Shown piece by piece: positions 11,174 through 19,754 of a DNA stretch of 64,000 bases (position 1 is its first letter; every line of letters starts with the position of its first letter). Under the pieces are notes generated by a model. That model ran no database searches. It saw only the letters and a program-made list of their open reading frames with translations, and was not told where the DNA came from. The stretch is from positions 434,001-498,000 of the forward strand of contig NZ_JAIVKI010000001.1 in the NCBI RefSeq assembly GCF_020524905.1. The letters run 5' to 3'. The DNA comes from Microbulbifer variabilis. Its GTDB lineage: Bacteria > Pseudomonadota > Gammaproteobacteria > Pseudomonadales > Cellvibrionaceae. The position numbers and the translations under genes were made by a program.

Positions 11174-11600
11174 ACTGATGTTATTCCTTTTTTGTATTGT
11201 GTTTTCTTTCGAGGGTTTGGCTGAAGATTCTTTTATGAGAGAACCTGAAATAGTCTTATCGCTTTCTGAGTGTGCCCATATAGGATGTATTTTTGAAGTT
11301 ATTCCAGCCTCATTACATACTAATCGAATTTGGGTTCAGTCAAGATTGCCAACTGAGAAAGAAGGTAGTGGAAAATTAAATGGCGTCTATATATTGTTTG
11401 AAAATAGCACGGGTGAAAAATTAAAAGTTCCTATAAAAGGATATGTTTCTCAGCCTGATGGAAGTTATTATATTTCTGAATTTGAGGTGAACAAAGATAT
11501 GTTAAAATATATATTTATCACTTTTATATATGGAGCCGAACAAGGAGGGAAAGAAGAGATTTATCGAATTGTTGGATTAGAGAAATTGCTAAGTAATTAA
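11166..11600 (+). CDS. Small exported protein overlapping the Rhs stop; candidate immunity protein
   Basis: This 144-residue protein starts at ATG 11166, eight bases before the end of the upstream Rhs-type gene in a different frame, which suggests translational coupling. Residues 1-20 form a signal peptide (MNKLMLFLFCIVFSFEGLAE), so the product is probably periplasmic or outer-membrane facing. The mature part is predicted beta-rich, with two nearby cysteines (ECAHIGCIF). No family is recognised. A small gene directly behind an Rhs tip is classically the cognate immunity gene, and an exported one would imply a toxin acting in the envelope; this is inference from position. It could instead be an accessory secretion or surface protein. 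Confidence 0.7.
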   Translation: MNKLMLFLFCIVFSFEGLAEDSFMREPEIVLSLSECAHIGCIFEVIPASLHTNRIWVQSRLPTEKEGSGKLNGVYILFENSTGEKLKVPIKGYVSQPDGSYYISEFEVNKDMLKYIFITFIYGAEQGGKEEIYRIVGLEKLLSN

Positions 11601-12500
11601 TTTGTATGGAGTGGCTTTCAGTAGGCCTATTTCTATGATGGATAAATACATTGAGAGCATTTGCTTTCAATGTACCTTTCCAAAAATATTTCAGATTCAA
11701 GCTGTTATTGCAGTGTTGACTGTTTGGAATCTTAGAGAGTTTTCTTTTCATATGGCTTAGTCAGAGGCTGGTTTATAACTCCCTAACATGAGTGAAATAT
11801 AAAGAGGGGGCAATAGGAAAACGAACCTATTTTACATTTAAATGTAGTGGTTCAGACTTGATTCGATAGTTACCGTTTTTTTATAAGGTGCTCTGTCAGG
11901 TTAAGTTTAGTTTGTAATATTTTCCTTTGATATTTTTTTGCCCTGATGAGTGTAATCATTGTTGTACTATGTGAGCCATTTATCCATCCTCTTTTGAGGA
12001 TCATCTATAGATCTTGCGGTGCAATGAAGGTTAGTAGAATTCTTAAAAAATGGTTTTATAGAAGCGCTCACAGATACTGATTGTTTATGGACGTTTGATT
12101 TTTATCTTTATATGTTCTATCTCGTTTACACTCAGCTATAACTAATAATTTGGCCTAATTCTATCCGGGGAAAAACATATATTTATTAACTTAGAATATC
12201 GCTTAGTTTACGCGTTCATTATGCTTGCCGATACTTAGTTTTGTAAGCTTGCTCAAGGCGAGACTCTTGTTATCTATTATAATATACAGTTCCCTATTTT
12301 TTGCCGATGGGAGTTCCTTTGGCAGCCCCGCAATTGCCTCTAGCAGTGATCAGCCTTCTCAGGTTGTAAATCAGGTTTCGTTCATTTTCACTTAGTTGGT
12401 AGTAGTATGTTAAGGCCCATCGCTTGGTTGGGAGAGATGCCGAATTTGCCAGCTAAGCTCTCCCTTTCCAATTGAACTTATTATCCGAAGGCAAGAAAGT
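11601..12500. other. AT-rich gene-free region
   Basis: About 900 bp separates the end of the Rhs locus from the convergent gene ending at 12501. Only short, overlapping open frames without plausible ribosome sites occur, and no clear terminator, repeat or RNA motif was found. Decayed remnants of further Rhs tips are possible, but none is recognisable by eye. Confidence 0.5.
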
Positions 12501-13697
12501 TTATCCAGCCCAGTGTTTATGCCCATTGCCCCAGGTGTTTTCTTTAACACCGAACACATTTCGGATATAGGAGCTGGTATGCTTTTTGGCGTCCGTCCCC
12601 ACTATATAGCCCAAAAGACCAAATCCACTAATAATTGCTATGTTCGCTGCTAAGTTTGGTGAAAGAAGATCAACAGTTTTGTGTACAGAGGCTATCGCTT
12701 TCTCCACCTTATCGAATCCGGTAGCTGCAAGGAGGCCACCTGTTATACCACCGCCAACAGTAAATTTAGACCCAACTACCATAGCTCCATCTATTGCAGC
12801 TTGTCTTGCATCGGGATTTTTTAAATCCATTCTATTATGTTTTGATCCTAACCAGCGTATACCCGCAGTTTCACATAGCTCTTTGAGTTTTTCTTCTTTT
12901 GTGTTTTTTCCCCGGGGATTAGAAAAGAAAACGCTTTGATTCTCCAGGGTATTTTGCATAGCAACCAATCTAGAAACGCTTGGCTGCTCAATCAGGTGTT
13001 GTAGAGCTTGAGCAAATGTGCCAGCGCCTTCGCCGTGTACTAGCCAGTTGATGGTGGCATTATTTGCCTGTGCCTGTTGGATAAGTGCAGCAAGTTTTCT
13101 ACTATTGGATTTGGTCGAATGATCACGGTTTTGCCAAAATAGAGAGTAGTGTTTATTCCCTATATTTAGATCCTTGGGGTTTAGGGCGGCTTTGTAGGCA
13201 GGCACTATATGTTTAATAAGTAATCGGCCTGCCTCTTCCTTATCTTCAAACGAACCACTAACTGCAGCGTAATGGGCATTATTCCAACGGTGATTGTAAT
13301 CCATCAATCGTAATCGCCTAGAGTCAGTTGTCCATTCTTGCGTTATTCTATCTATTCTCACCCGGTAAAGTCCCGAGCTTTGATCTGTGTTATCTAAGGT
13401 ATTGTCGCTGGTGACAGCAAGGAAGTGAATGCGAACATCACCTTGCGGAGTAATCAGGTAATTAATTTTTGCTCCGTCTATCTCTAAGTTTTTAGTGCTT
13501 AGACTTCTACCTCCGGGGGTCGTTGCTAAACTATAGATAGCTCTTATTAAATTGGTTTTATAGTAGTTGCCAATATACTCATTCTTAATTGTCATCCAAG
13601 TGTCGTACAATTGTGAAGATACGAATACATTGCGGTTAATATTAGGACTTTCACCGCTGTTGACAACGGCAATCCAACGAAGTGTATTGTTTTTCAT
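12501..13697 (-). CDS. Unrecognised 398-residue protein with hydrophobic C-terminal segments
   Basis: No family is recognised. A central stretch (about 213-235, INWLVHGEGAGTFAQAL) resembles the strand-turn-helix of an alpha/beta-hydrolase nucleophile elbow, but with Glu where the nucleophile Ser would sit. Two Gly/Ala-rich hydrophobic segments follow (about 303-325 and 348-370), and the tail is charged and His-rich. There is no N-terminal signal peptide. The gene lies 25 bp behind the 294-residue gene on the same strand, so they probably form a two-gene operon. Possible roles include a lipase-like effector or membrane-inserting toxin paired with its neighbour, but this is speculation from context next to an Rhs locus. 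Confidence 0.7.
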   Translation of the reverse strand: MKNNTLRWIAVVNSGESPNINRNVFVSSQLYDTWMTIKNEYIGNYYKTNLIRAIYSLATTPGGRSLSTKNLEIDGAKINYLITPQGDVRIHFLAVTSDNTLDNTDQSSGLYRVRIDRITQEWTTDSRRLRLMDYNHRWNNAHYAAVSGSFEDKEEAGRLLIKHIVPAYKAALNPKDLNIGNKHYSLFWQNRDHSTKSNSRKLAALIQQAQANNATINWLVHGEGAGTFAQALQHLIEQPSVSRLVAMQNTLENQSVFFSNPRGKNTKEEKLKELCETAGIRWLGSKHNRMDLKNPDARQAAIDGAMVVGSKFTVGGGITGGLLAATGFDKVEKAIASVHKTVDLLSPNLAANIAIISGFGLLGYIVGTDAKKHTSSYIRNVFGVKENTWGNGHKHWAG

Positions 13698-13722
13698 AGC
13701 TTGTCCTTGCTTAATGTAAAAA

Positions 13723-14607
13723 TTAATCCAACCAAGCTGGCGGTGGGCTACCGGGCTTGGTAATAATTATATCTTCATCAAACTCACCACCTCTGTGCCA
13801 CTCTGGATAAACCCAGGGCTCAAGTTCACGTTTAGTACTAGCTTTGTCGTTGGGTCGGTGTCGTTGTACTTCAGCAAGTTGTTTTTTTATGTCTATACCA
13901 AGCTGTAAGCTAACGCTATTACAAACTGCATCGCGAATACTATTCATAGCAACTAAGCAGTGTTTAACTGGGGCATAGCCTAGATACCTAAAATTGAGCG
14001 TCAGATAGTGGGCTCTATCCAGGGGAATAAAGAAACTACTGGTAAAGTAGGTTTCATGATGGCGGTTGTTTTTTAGAACTTCTGGAGGGTTAAGGCGATG
14101 CCTCTCAAGAAAGATTGCTGTAGCCTCACCTAATTTATAGAGTTTCCAATTAACAGGAGCTTTTTGTACATGATCGTTAGGGTTGCCAGGGCCCCAGTAA
14201 TATAGACAGCGCATAACAACCTGTTCAAAGTGCTTAGGATTTAAGCAGCTCATACTGTAGGGTAGGGTGTCGTGACGATTTAAGATTAGTTTAAAATCAA
14301 TAGTTCCAATGGGACGGCTGCGCCAGATAGGTCCAAAAATTTCCCAGCTTCGTTCCATTAAGCACTGCCTGGCAACACCTTCACGCTCCATGTCTTCGCA
14401 ATCACTATCATCATTATAATCACTACCGTCAAAAATATTGATTTTTTCAGGATAGTTCAATTTGAATTCTGCAAAGCTATCGTGACAAGTGTGAGGAGGG
14501 AGAAAAAATTCCACGCGGTTTCCTGAGAGATCAATGGAAATCTTCTCCCGTTCATTGCGATGTGGTATATAGGGGTGTCGGCGGGAAGCAAACAGACGCT
14601 CTAGCAT
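13723..14607 (-). CDS. Unrecognised 294-residue cytoplasmic protein, first gene of a two-gene operon
   Basis: The product has no signal peptide and no hydrophobic segment. It has an N-terminal basic start (MLERLFASRRHPYIPHR), an acidic patch near residues 60-75 (DYNDDSDCEDMERE), and several aromatic-rich beta segments (IFGPIWRSRPIGTIDFKLIL). The C-terminus is Pro-rich (TKPGSPPPAWLD). No catalytic motif is evident. It is followed after 25 bp by the 398-residue gene in the same direction. The arrangement fits a chaperone/adaptor or immunity protein encoded with a toxin, but nothing in the sequence proves this. The sharp coding boundary and the downstream pairing support it as a real gene. Confidence 0.7.
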   Translation of the reverse strand: MLERLFASRRHPYIPHRNEREKISIDLSGNRVEFFLPPHTCHDSFAEFKLNYPEKINIFDGSDYNDDSDCEDMEREGVARQCLMERSWEIFGPIWRSRPIGTIDFKLILNRHDTLPYSMSCLNPKHFEQVVMRCLYYWGPGNPNDHVQKAPVNWKLYKLGEATAIFLERHRLNPPEVLKNNRHHETYFTSSFFIPLDRAHYLTLNFRYLGYAPVKHCLVAMNSIRDAVCNSVSLQLGIDIKKQLAEVQRHRPNDKASTKRELEPWVYPEWHRGGEFDEDIIITKPGSPPPAWLD

Positions 14608-14862
14608 TTTGGAATAAATCCTTTGAGTACTTGCTAAGCATTATTCTAATCGACGAATATTTTTGATACATTAAAAATCTATCATTAAATTGAGATATCA
14701 GTCACATGGAAGTGCCGGAAAATTGAATTTTTTTGTACGATCGTTTTAACAATCCCTAATTGCCACTCTTATTAAGTCATACTTAGCTGTATATAAATGT
14801 AGTTACCTCGTTGAGGTGGACCAACTTTTCTACATTCTTGTTCAGTCTACCGGCTCCCGATT

Positions 14863-15159
14863 TCATCTAAAATTGCTTAATATTTTGGGGTCTATGTACT
14901 CCCGTACATACTGCTTTCTCTCCACGCGCTCCAGGTCTTCCCGCTCACAGTCGATTAGGTTTGCCCATTCATCGGCAAGGTGAGCCCCAATAACTGCCAG
15001 TTCCTGGCTGGTGGTTTTGTCCTCGGATATCTGGCTGATGCTCTGGAAGAGGGTGCGCAGCTTGTTTAGCGATTCCAGGCTGAGGTATGCGATATTGATT
15101 TAACGACCAATGAGGTTGTCGGTTTGAGGGATAGATACGGCTGGGGATTGATTTGCCAT
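14863..15159 (-). pseudogene. Broken paralogue of the 83-residue element gene (internal stop)
   Basis: On the minus strand from ATG at 15159 the sequence reads MANQSPAVSIPQTDNLIGR, then a TAA, then continues in the same frame with LSLESLNKLRTLFQSIS and later SQELAVIGAHLADEWANLI, ending at a TGA at 14863-14865. It is clearly homologous to the intact gene at 23226-23477; a TCA serine codon there has become TAA here (plus-strand ttaacg near 15102). The C-terminus also extends past the intact copy's end. The pseudogene marks a decayed relative of the mobile element at 19.4-27.8 kb. Confidence 0.85.
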
Positions 15160-15179
15160 GGTTTGGGCTCCTGATATTG

Positions 15180-15285
15180 GGTGAGCCGCTGCCCATGAGG
15201 TGTCAATCTCATTAGGGCGGCGGGCTGACGGGGTTGACACTATCTCTATGAGGAACGGCGGGCACAAGGCCCCCAAAAGCCCACC
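15180..15285 (-). ncRNA. Relic copy of a C4-like structured immunity RNA
   Basis: This region is homologous to 23495-23600 and lies at the same place, just upstream of the MANQ gene. A 7-bp stem GTGTCAA (15200-15206) / TTGACAC (15234-15240) encloses a 27-base loop containing GGGCGGCGGGCTGA. The other copy has GTTCCAA/TTGGAAC around a loop of equal length, so two base pairs have changed in a compensatory way. Similar elements precede phage P1/P4-type regulatory genes (C4/CI antisense RNA). That family assignment is from memory of the motif. The transcribed strand is inferred from the neighbouring gene. Confidence 0.55.
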
Positions 15286-15558
15286 ATAACTGGGGAAGAG
15301 TATTGAGGTCTGGGCACAGAAAAATCGGCATACAGGGGTAGGCGGCTTCGGGTCAAATTGTAGTTTTGGGGAGGGGCAATCTCGATTACGGATTTTGTCG
15401 CAATGTCTCTAGTATGATTAGTAAGTACTGATCGATTTAATGATACCTAAGGTGTTTGTCGCGAATAAACATGATAGATAGAACTGCAAGATGATTAAGT
15501 TAACTATGTAAAAGGCTGGATAAGTTTGCTGATATAGGCTTAGAAGCACCACATAAAC

Positions 15559-15639
15559 AAAAGCCTCCAAAATTTTAGATTTGAGGGGCTTTCGTGGGCT
15601 TTCTGAGGCAGCTTTTTAGTGGGGCTGCGGGAGTCGTAA
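15559..15639. repeat. Degenerate attachment-site scar D (copy of the ssrA 3' flank with its terminator)
   Basis: Bases 15559-15611 resemble the terminator and spacer at 27694-27745 (AAAAGCC...GGGGCTTT, then CTGAGGCAGC against CTGAGACAGC). They are followed by TTTAGTGGGGCTGCGGGAGTCGTAA, a mutated form of the tmRNA 3' end found at 27750-27774. It is interpreted as the right-hand end of an older element integrated at ssrA and since decayed. Confidence 0.7.
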
Positions 15640-15949
15640 ACTTTACTGTAAGTCCTGAAAAATTCCTGTTCGAGGTCATAGGTGTTGTGTTAACCCCGCC
15701 ATTAGAAAGAACTACTTGTATCGAGCACGTATCTGCCCAGCAGCGGGGCGTTGGTATTTAGTTCAGGTAGTGCACAACTCAGACTGCTTTTTTTAAAAGG
15801 AAAAGCTCAAATTCGGTGTCGGAATATTTGACTGTTACCTAGAACGCTTCCTATGTTGCAGTTTTCCAAAATGAGCTCACTAGCTCACTCACCGGCCTTC
15901 GAAGTGGATATTGAACAAGGCGCGGAGAAACAACGCTCATATTTTACGG
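15640..15949. other. Gene-free spacer right of scar D
   Basis: About 310 bp between the degenerate attachment scar and the end of the hydrolase gene. No open frame with a credible start, no clear terminator and no repeat were recognised. Confidence 0.4.
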
Positions 15950-16885
15950 TTACAGGTTTTCCTTATAGAAAGGAATCAATTTAGCCATAGTCAGCGATAC
16001 AGGTTCAGGTTGGTCATAGAGGTCGTAATGGGAGTAGCCTTCGGCCACGAAGATCTCCTTGTCTTTCGATGTGGCGCGACCGTAGATTTCCCAGCCATCT
16101 CGATAGGCTCCGAAAGCCCCAGGCTTATCGCCGATGATTACTAGTAGCGGCTGAGTCAGCAGGCTCTCTGCATTAAGGAATGCATCCCAGCCCATAGCGG
16201 CGCTGTTAAATGAAAACAGGCCACTGGTTGCACCGTTCGGTTGTTGGCCGCGCGTAGTCTTGTAGTAGTCCGTTGCTTCCAGCACATCCCTATCGGTGAT
16301 GCTATTGGCTCGACCTTCTTCCACCGAATCTGGCAGGTAGTCAATGACGTGGCGCTCGGCACCTTGCGCTTCGGCTGTGCGTTGCTTGCCCATGGCTTTT
16401 AGGGCAGAAACAGGGTCGAATTCACTAAACCCTTCTCGAATTAGGCGCCCAAAATTCACGCCGGTAATGGAGGCCAGCGCCTTGATGCGGTGATCAGTAA
16501 TCGCTGCGTGAATGGTGTATCCGCCACCTCCGCAAACTCCAATTGCCCCGATACGGTCCTGATCTACATAGGGCAGTGTTACCAGGTAATCAATAGCAAA
16601 GCGGATATCGGAGGTGCGAATCGACGGGTCCTCGATAAACCTTGGGGAACCACCACTTTCGCCTTGAAAGCTGGCATCAAAAGCGAGGGCGACAAATCCG
16701 GCTTCCGCAAGTGACTTCGCATAGATATTGCCGGAGGTTTGTTCTTTGCAGCTTCCGATTGGATGCGTGCTGACGATAGCCGGGTATTGCTTCGCTTCAT
16801 CAAAACCGGGCGGCAGATAGAGGTCAGCAGCTGACTGCCAACCCAGGTTCTGATAGTTCACGTGTTGGATGCTTATGTTGCTCAT
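15950..16885 (-). CDS. Dienelactone-hydrolase-like (YcjY-type) alpha/beta hydrolase
   Basis: This 311-residue protein has an alpha/beta-hydrolase fold with the nucleophile elbow GVCGGGGY, that is GxCxG with Cys in place of Ser, as in dienelactone hydrolases and YcjY-like proteins. A conserved FDASFQGESGG segment precedes it. The likely acid and histidine are in the C-terminal part (VIIGDKPGAFG, GYSHYDLYDQPE). There is no signal peptide, so it is cytoplasmic. The start was chosen at ATG 16885, which has GAGGTG seven bases upstream; ATG 16891 is also possible. It follows a paralogue on the same strand (70 bp gap) and lies opposite a LysR gene. The substrate is unknown. Confidence 0.85.
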   Translation of the reverse strand: MSNISIQHVNYQNLGWQSAADLYLPPGFDEAKQYPAIVSTHPIGSCKEQTSGNIYAKSLAEAGFVALAFDASFQGESGGSPRFIEDPSIRTSDIRFAIDYLVTLPYVDQDRIGAIGVCGGGGYTIHAAITDHRIKALASITGVNFGRLIREGFSEFDPVSALKAMGKQRTAEAQGAERHVIDYLPDSVEEGRANSITDRDVLEATDYYKTTRGQQPNGATSGLFSFNSAAMGWDAFLNAESLLTQPLLVIIGDKPGAFGAYRDGWEIYGRATSKDKEIFVAEGYSHYDLYDQPEPVSLTMAKLIPFYKENL

Positions 16886-16955
16886 TTTCATCACCTCGAA
16901 TTTGAATCCGGGGCACACGCAAAATATGCCCTTTCATAAATTACTCCGAATTAAC

Positions 16956-17873
16956 TTACTTAAGTGTGCGAGCGAAGAACGGGGTCAGTACCGATACCGC
17001 TTCGTCCACATACTCGGGCACGTCGTACAGAGACATGTGATTTGCGCCTTTCACAACATGCATGGTCTTGTCGCTGCTAGCTGCGCGGGCGATAAGATCA
17101 TCACTCATCCATTTGCTCCCCGCCTGGTCGCCGGCAATCGCAAGTACCGGTTGAGTCAGGAAGGCTTCCGCCAGGTTGTAGGCGTCGTAAGTAATGATCT
17201 GATTTAGGCTGCGAGCGGTCATGAAACCCGGCGCATTCGGATGCTGGCAACGATCGGTGTGGTAGTACTCCCACGCTTGGCGCAACTCTTCATTGGGAGC
17301 ATCCTCCTCCCGCATTGGGGCTAAGGGTAGGGTGCCAAGTTCATCGCTGCTGGCATCGCTCGTGCGTGCGTCGGAGCCCGCTACAACATAGGGCAGCGCG
17401 TCGGCATCCCTGACGTTGTTCTCCCAGCCGTTGCGGAACATCTGCCCGATATTCACAGCACTGACGGTTGCCAGGGATTTGATACGGCGATCAGTAATCG
17501 CGGCATTGGCGGAATAGCCGCCGCCAGCACAGACTCCCATGGCGCCGATACGGCTGTTGTCGATGTACGCTAGAGTGGTCAGGTAGTCGATCACGGCACT
17601 GACATCCTCAGTGCGGATGTAGGGGTTTTCCAGCTGACGCGGCGTACCAGTGCTTTCCCCCTGGTAAGACGCGTCGTAAGCAATAGTGACGATGCCACTC
17701 TCTGCCAGTCGCTTGGCATAGAGGCCCGCTGTCTGCTCCTTAACACCTCCACCGGGATGGGATACCACGATTGCGGCATACCGCTGGCTTTCATCAAAGT
17801 CGGCAGGGAAGTACACGTTGGCGGCGATAGTGACGCCCTGGCCGTTGAGGTTCTTGATACTGATGCTTTTCAT
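16956..17873 (-). CDS. Dienelactone-hydrolase-like (YcjY-type) alpha/beta hydrolase, paralogue
   Basis: This 305-residue protein is collinear with the downstream hydrolase: both share YDASYQGES-type and GVCAGGGYS motifs, the latter again GxCxG with a cysteine nucleophile. It has a C-terminal ANHMSLYDVPEYV segment containing the presumed catalytic histidine. It is cytoplasmic, with no leader. It is the first gene of a two-gene unit and is transcribed divergently from the LysR regulator at 17996, so the 122-bp gap between them is the likely operator/promoter region. The two paralogues probably arose by tandem duplication. Proposed activity is hydrolysis of an ester or lactone; the actual substrate cannot be read from the sequence. 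Confidence 0.87.
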   Translation of the reverse strand: MKSISIKNLNGQGVTIAANVYFPADFDESQRYAAIVVSHPGGGVKEQTAGLYAKRLAESGIVTIAYDASYQGESTGTPRQLENPYIRTEDVSAVIDYLTTLAYIDNSRIGAMGVCAGGGYSANAAITDRRIKSLATVSAVNIGQMFRNGWENNVRDADALPYVVAGSDARTSDASSDELGTLPLAPMREEDAPNEELRQAWEYYHTDRCQHPNAPGFMTARSLNQIITYDAYNLAEAFLTQPVLAIAGDQAGSKWMSDDLIARAASSDKTMHVVKGANHMSLYDVPEYVDEAVSVLTPFFARTLK

Positions 17874-17995
17874 ACTGGCAGCTCCGGTCTAAGTGTTGTT
17901 GAGCGGTTGTGCTCAGACACAGGGAATACTAACGATGGGCCCTCTTTAGAAAAACGTGCTAAAGACAGCATCAGTGTTAAGTACAGGTTAACAAT

Positions 17996-18922
17996 ATGGC
18001 TCTCGATCCCTCGCTGTATCCTTCTCTAGTGTGGTTCGTTCGCATAGCGCAGCACAGCAGCATCACCAAGGCCGCGACAGAGGGTGAGGTATCCCGCGCA
18101 GCCTTGTCACAGCACTTGAAATCACTGGAACAACAGCTGAATGTGCGGTTGCTGAATCGCAGCACGCGCAGTATGTCGTTAACAGAAGAGGGGCAGCGGC
18201 TATTTAATGTACTTGCCCCGGCCATTGAGTCGATTGATCGAGCAGTTGGCGAAGCGGGGGAGGCTCAGGCAGAGCCTTCCGGGGTGATACGTATCGATAC
18301 CTCCCGAGTGGCAGCCAGGCTTTTACTCGAGCCGAAGATGGAAGTGTTGCTGGCTCGCTATCCCAAATTAAAATTGGAATTGGTCATGAACGATGGCTTT
18401 TCCAATATCATTTCCAGTGGCATGGATGTCGGTATTCGCTTGGGCGAAAGTGTCGATGAGCATATGGTGGCTGTACCAGTAACACCACTGATGTCTATGG
18501 CGGTCGTTGGTTCTCCAGAATATTTCGCCAAACACGGCACCCCGGAAACGCCCGATGATTTGCTGAAACACAATTGCCTCGCCTACCGTTTTACTTCTAG
18601 TGGGGTCATCGACCGCTGGTCCTTTACTTCGCCCGATGTTGACAAGCGCACTCTGGTTTTCGAGCCGAAGGGTAATGGGGTGTTTAATGATGATGAAAGT
18701 ATGCTGCGCGCCGCGCTTCACGGTGTTGGCCTCGTAAAGCATCTAGATTTATGTGTACAACAGCATCTTGCCGACAAGTCGTTAGTTCGGGTGTTGCAAA
18801 GCTGGTGCAAGCCATTTCCTGGCTTCTTTCTGTATGTTCCCTCTAGAGCGCAGATGCCCGCTAAGATTCGGGTGTTAATTGATTTCCTGATTGATCAGCG
18901 CGATGAGTTTGAGAGCGGTTAG
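17996..18922 (+). CDS. LysR-family transcriptional regulator
   Basis: This 308-residue protein has the N-terminal winged helix-turn-helix of LysR regulators (about 1-65: AQHSSITKAATEGEVSRAALSQHLKSLE, NRSTRSMSLTEEG). A periplasmic-binding-like effector domain follows (about 90-300), with the SGMDVGIRLGES segment typical of the CrgA/AaeR branch. It is divergent from the two hydrolase genes and is therefore their probable regulator. Its 3' end lies 20 bp from an attachment-site scar (18942-18959), so the regulator and hydrolases form a cargo bounded by scars. Confidence 0.92.
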   Translation: MALDPSLYPSLVWFVRIAQHSSITKAATEGEVSRAALSQHLKSLEQQLNVRLLNRSTRSMSLTEEGQRLFNVLAPAIESIDRAVGEAGEAQAEPSGVIRIDTSRVAARLLLEPKMEVLLARYPKLKLELVMNDGFSNIISSGMDVGIRLGESVDEHMVAVPVTPLMSMAVVGSPEYFAKHGTPETPDDLLKHNCLAYRFTSSGVIDRWSFTSPDVDKRTLVFEPKGNGVFNDDESMLRAALHGVGLVKHLDLCVQQHLADKSLVRVLQSWCKPFPGFFLYVPSRAQMPAKIRVLIDFLIDQRDEFESG

Positions 18923-18941
18923 CGGTCCAAGTCCCTGGGAT

Positions 18942-18959
18942 GGTATGGCGGGAGTCGAA
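18942..18959. repeat. Attachment-site scar C
   Basis: GGT followed by ATGGCGGGAGTCGAA is identical over 15 bases to the tmRNA 3' end at 27760-27774 and to scar B at 19380-19394. No tmRNA body is present, so this is a duplicated att core left by an integration event. It ends the hydrolase/LysR cargo. Confidence 0.75.
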
Positions 18960-19335
18960 AATTGGCCTAAGTCCTCGCACATAATTATTTTTAGATTGTC
19001 TGTATTTTAAAGCCTCACAAATAGCCTCACTACTTAGCAAACTAACCCTTCAGCCTAGCGCGCTTAAGAGAGTTATCCTTGGGCGCGGAGGCTCCGTTTG
19101 CGGCTGGTTTTTTTGATCAGAGAAAGGGCTGAAATTTAGGGCTCTCTCGGGTAGAAGGAGGCTTTTACTTCTCGGTGCTCACGACCAGGATTACTTATTT
19201 TACTCAATACATTGAAATGCCTGGGTAGGCTCAAGATTAATGGAAAACTTTTTTTGAGATTAGATTTAAGAAGTTTTTTAAGAGAGTTGATAAAGATTCC
19301 TGGCTGGCAAAGGAGGAATGATTTTGTACAGGCAA
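18960..19335. other. Short remnant between scars C and B
   Basis: About 375 bp with no convincing gene; the open frames here lack ribosome sites. A stretch near 19128-19200 (AAAGGGCTGA, then CTCACGACCAGGATTACTTATTTTA) weakly resembles 20070-20230 inside the neighbouring element. This fits a relic of a related element reduced by deletion. Confidence 0.45.
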
Positions 19336-19367
19336 TAAAAAAGGCCAACCTTGCGGTTGGCCTTTTT
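19336..19367. terminator. Bidirectional intrinsic terminator at the element's left border
   Basis: GGCCAACC (19343-19350), loop TTGC, GGTTGGCC (19355-19362), flanked by an A-run on the left and a T-run on the right. It sits directly beside scar B. A terminator is likewise next to scar A at ssrA, so each incoming element end seems to bring its own terminator for the tmRNA gene. Confidence 0.75.
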
Positions 19368-19370
19368 CGA

Positions 19371-19394
19371 TTTGGTGGGATGGCGGGAGTCGAA
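19371..19394. repeat. Left attachment site B of the integrative element
   Basis: TTTGGTGGG followed by ATGGCGGGAGTCGAA. It matches 27750-27774 except for one missing base in the purine run. With that site it forms the direct repeats flanking the 8.4-kb element. Confidence 0.85.
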
Positions 19395-19446
19395 AAACAC
19401 ACATAAACTATTGATATATTTAGATTAAATTTTCGTAAATTTTGAT

Positions 19447-19467
19447 AACCCGTCAAAAAACCCGTCC
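19447..19467 (+). repeat. Integrase arm-type repeats, left end
   Basis: Two AACCCGTC boxes (19447-19454 and 19459-19467, the second extended to AACCCGTCC) are spaced 12 bp apart. The same pair with identical 12-bp spacing occurs at the right end (27616-27636). The symmetry around the att core suggests arm-type binding sites for the element's integrase. Confidence 0.7.
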
Positions 19468-19754
19468 ATTAGGGTGAACTACCGGGCCTGGTGGCTATTT
19501 TTCAAACAGGCACGTATTGCGCAAGGTGAAGGTTGACTGGTGCTCCAGCGAGTTGTTCTAGACCCCATACTGATGCGAAAAAAACCTTTATCGGTGTCAA
19601 CAATTGTCAACAGGTGAGAGGCTCCCTGGATTGTGGAAAAACCTTCTCACTATAGAGGGGCTTGTTTTCTTGCTGTGTTGCCCTCATTCAGGCTAGGCAA
19701 GAGGGATTTGTGAGAGCTGCTAAGACCTGGTGCTTTGTTCAGAAGGAGAAAATT

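Noticed and set aside
18942-19394. A second tmRNA or tRNA gene at the scars
   Set aside because: Only the 3' terminal core is present; no acceptor-stem partner, tag frame or tRNA body lies nearby.
19136-19456. 106-codon minus-strand frame across scar B
   Set aside because: It spans a terminator and an att core and has no ribosome site or recognisable motif.
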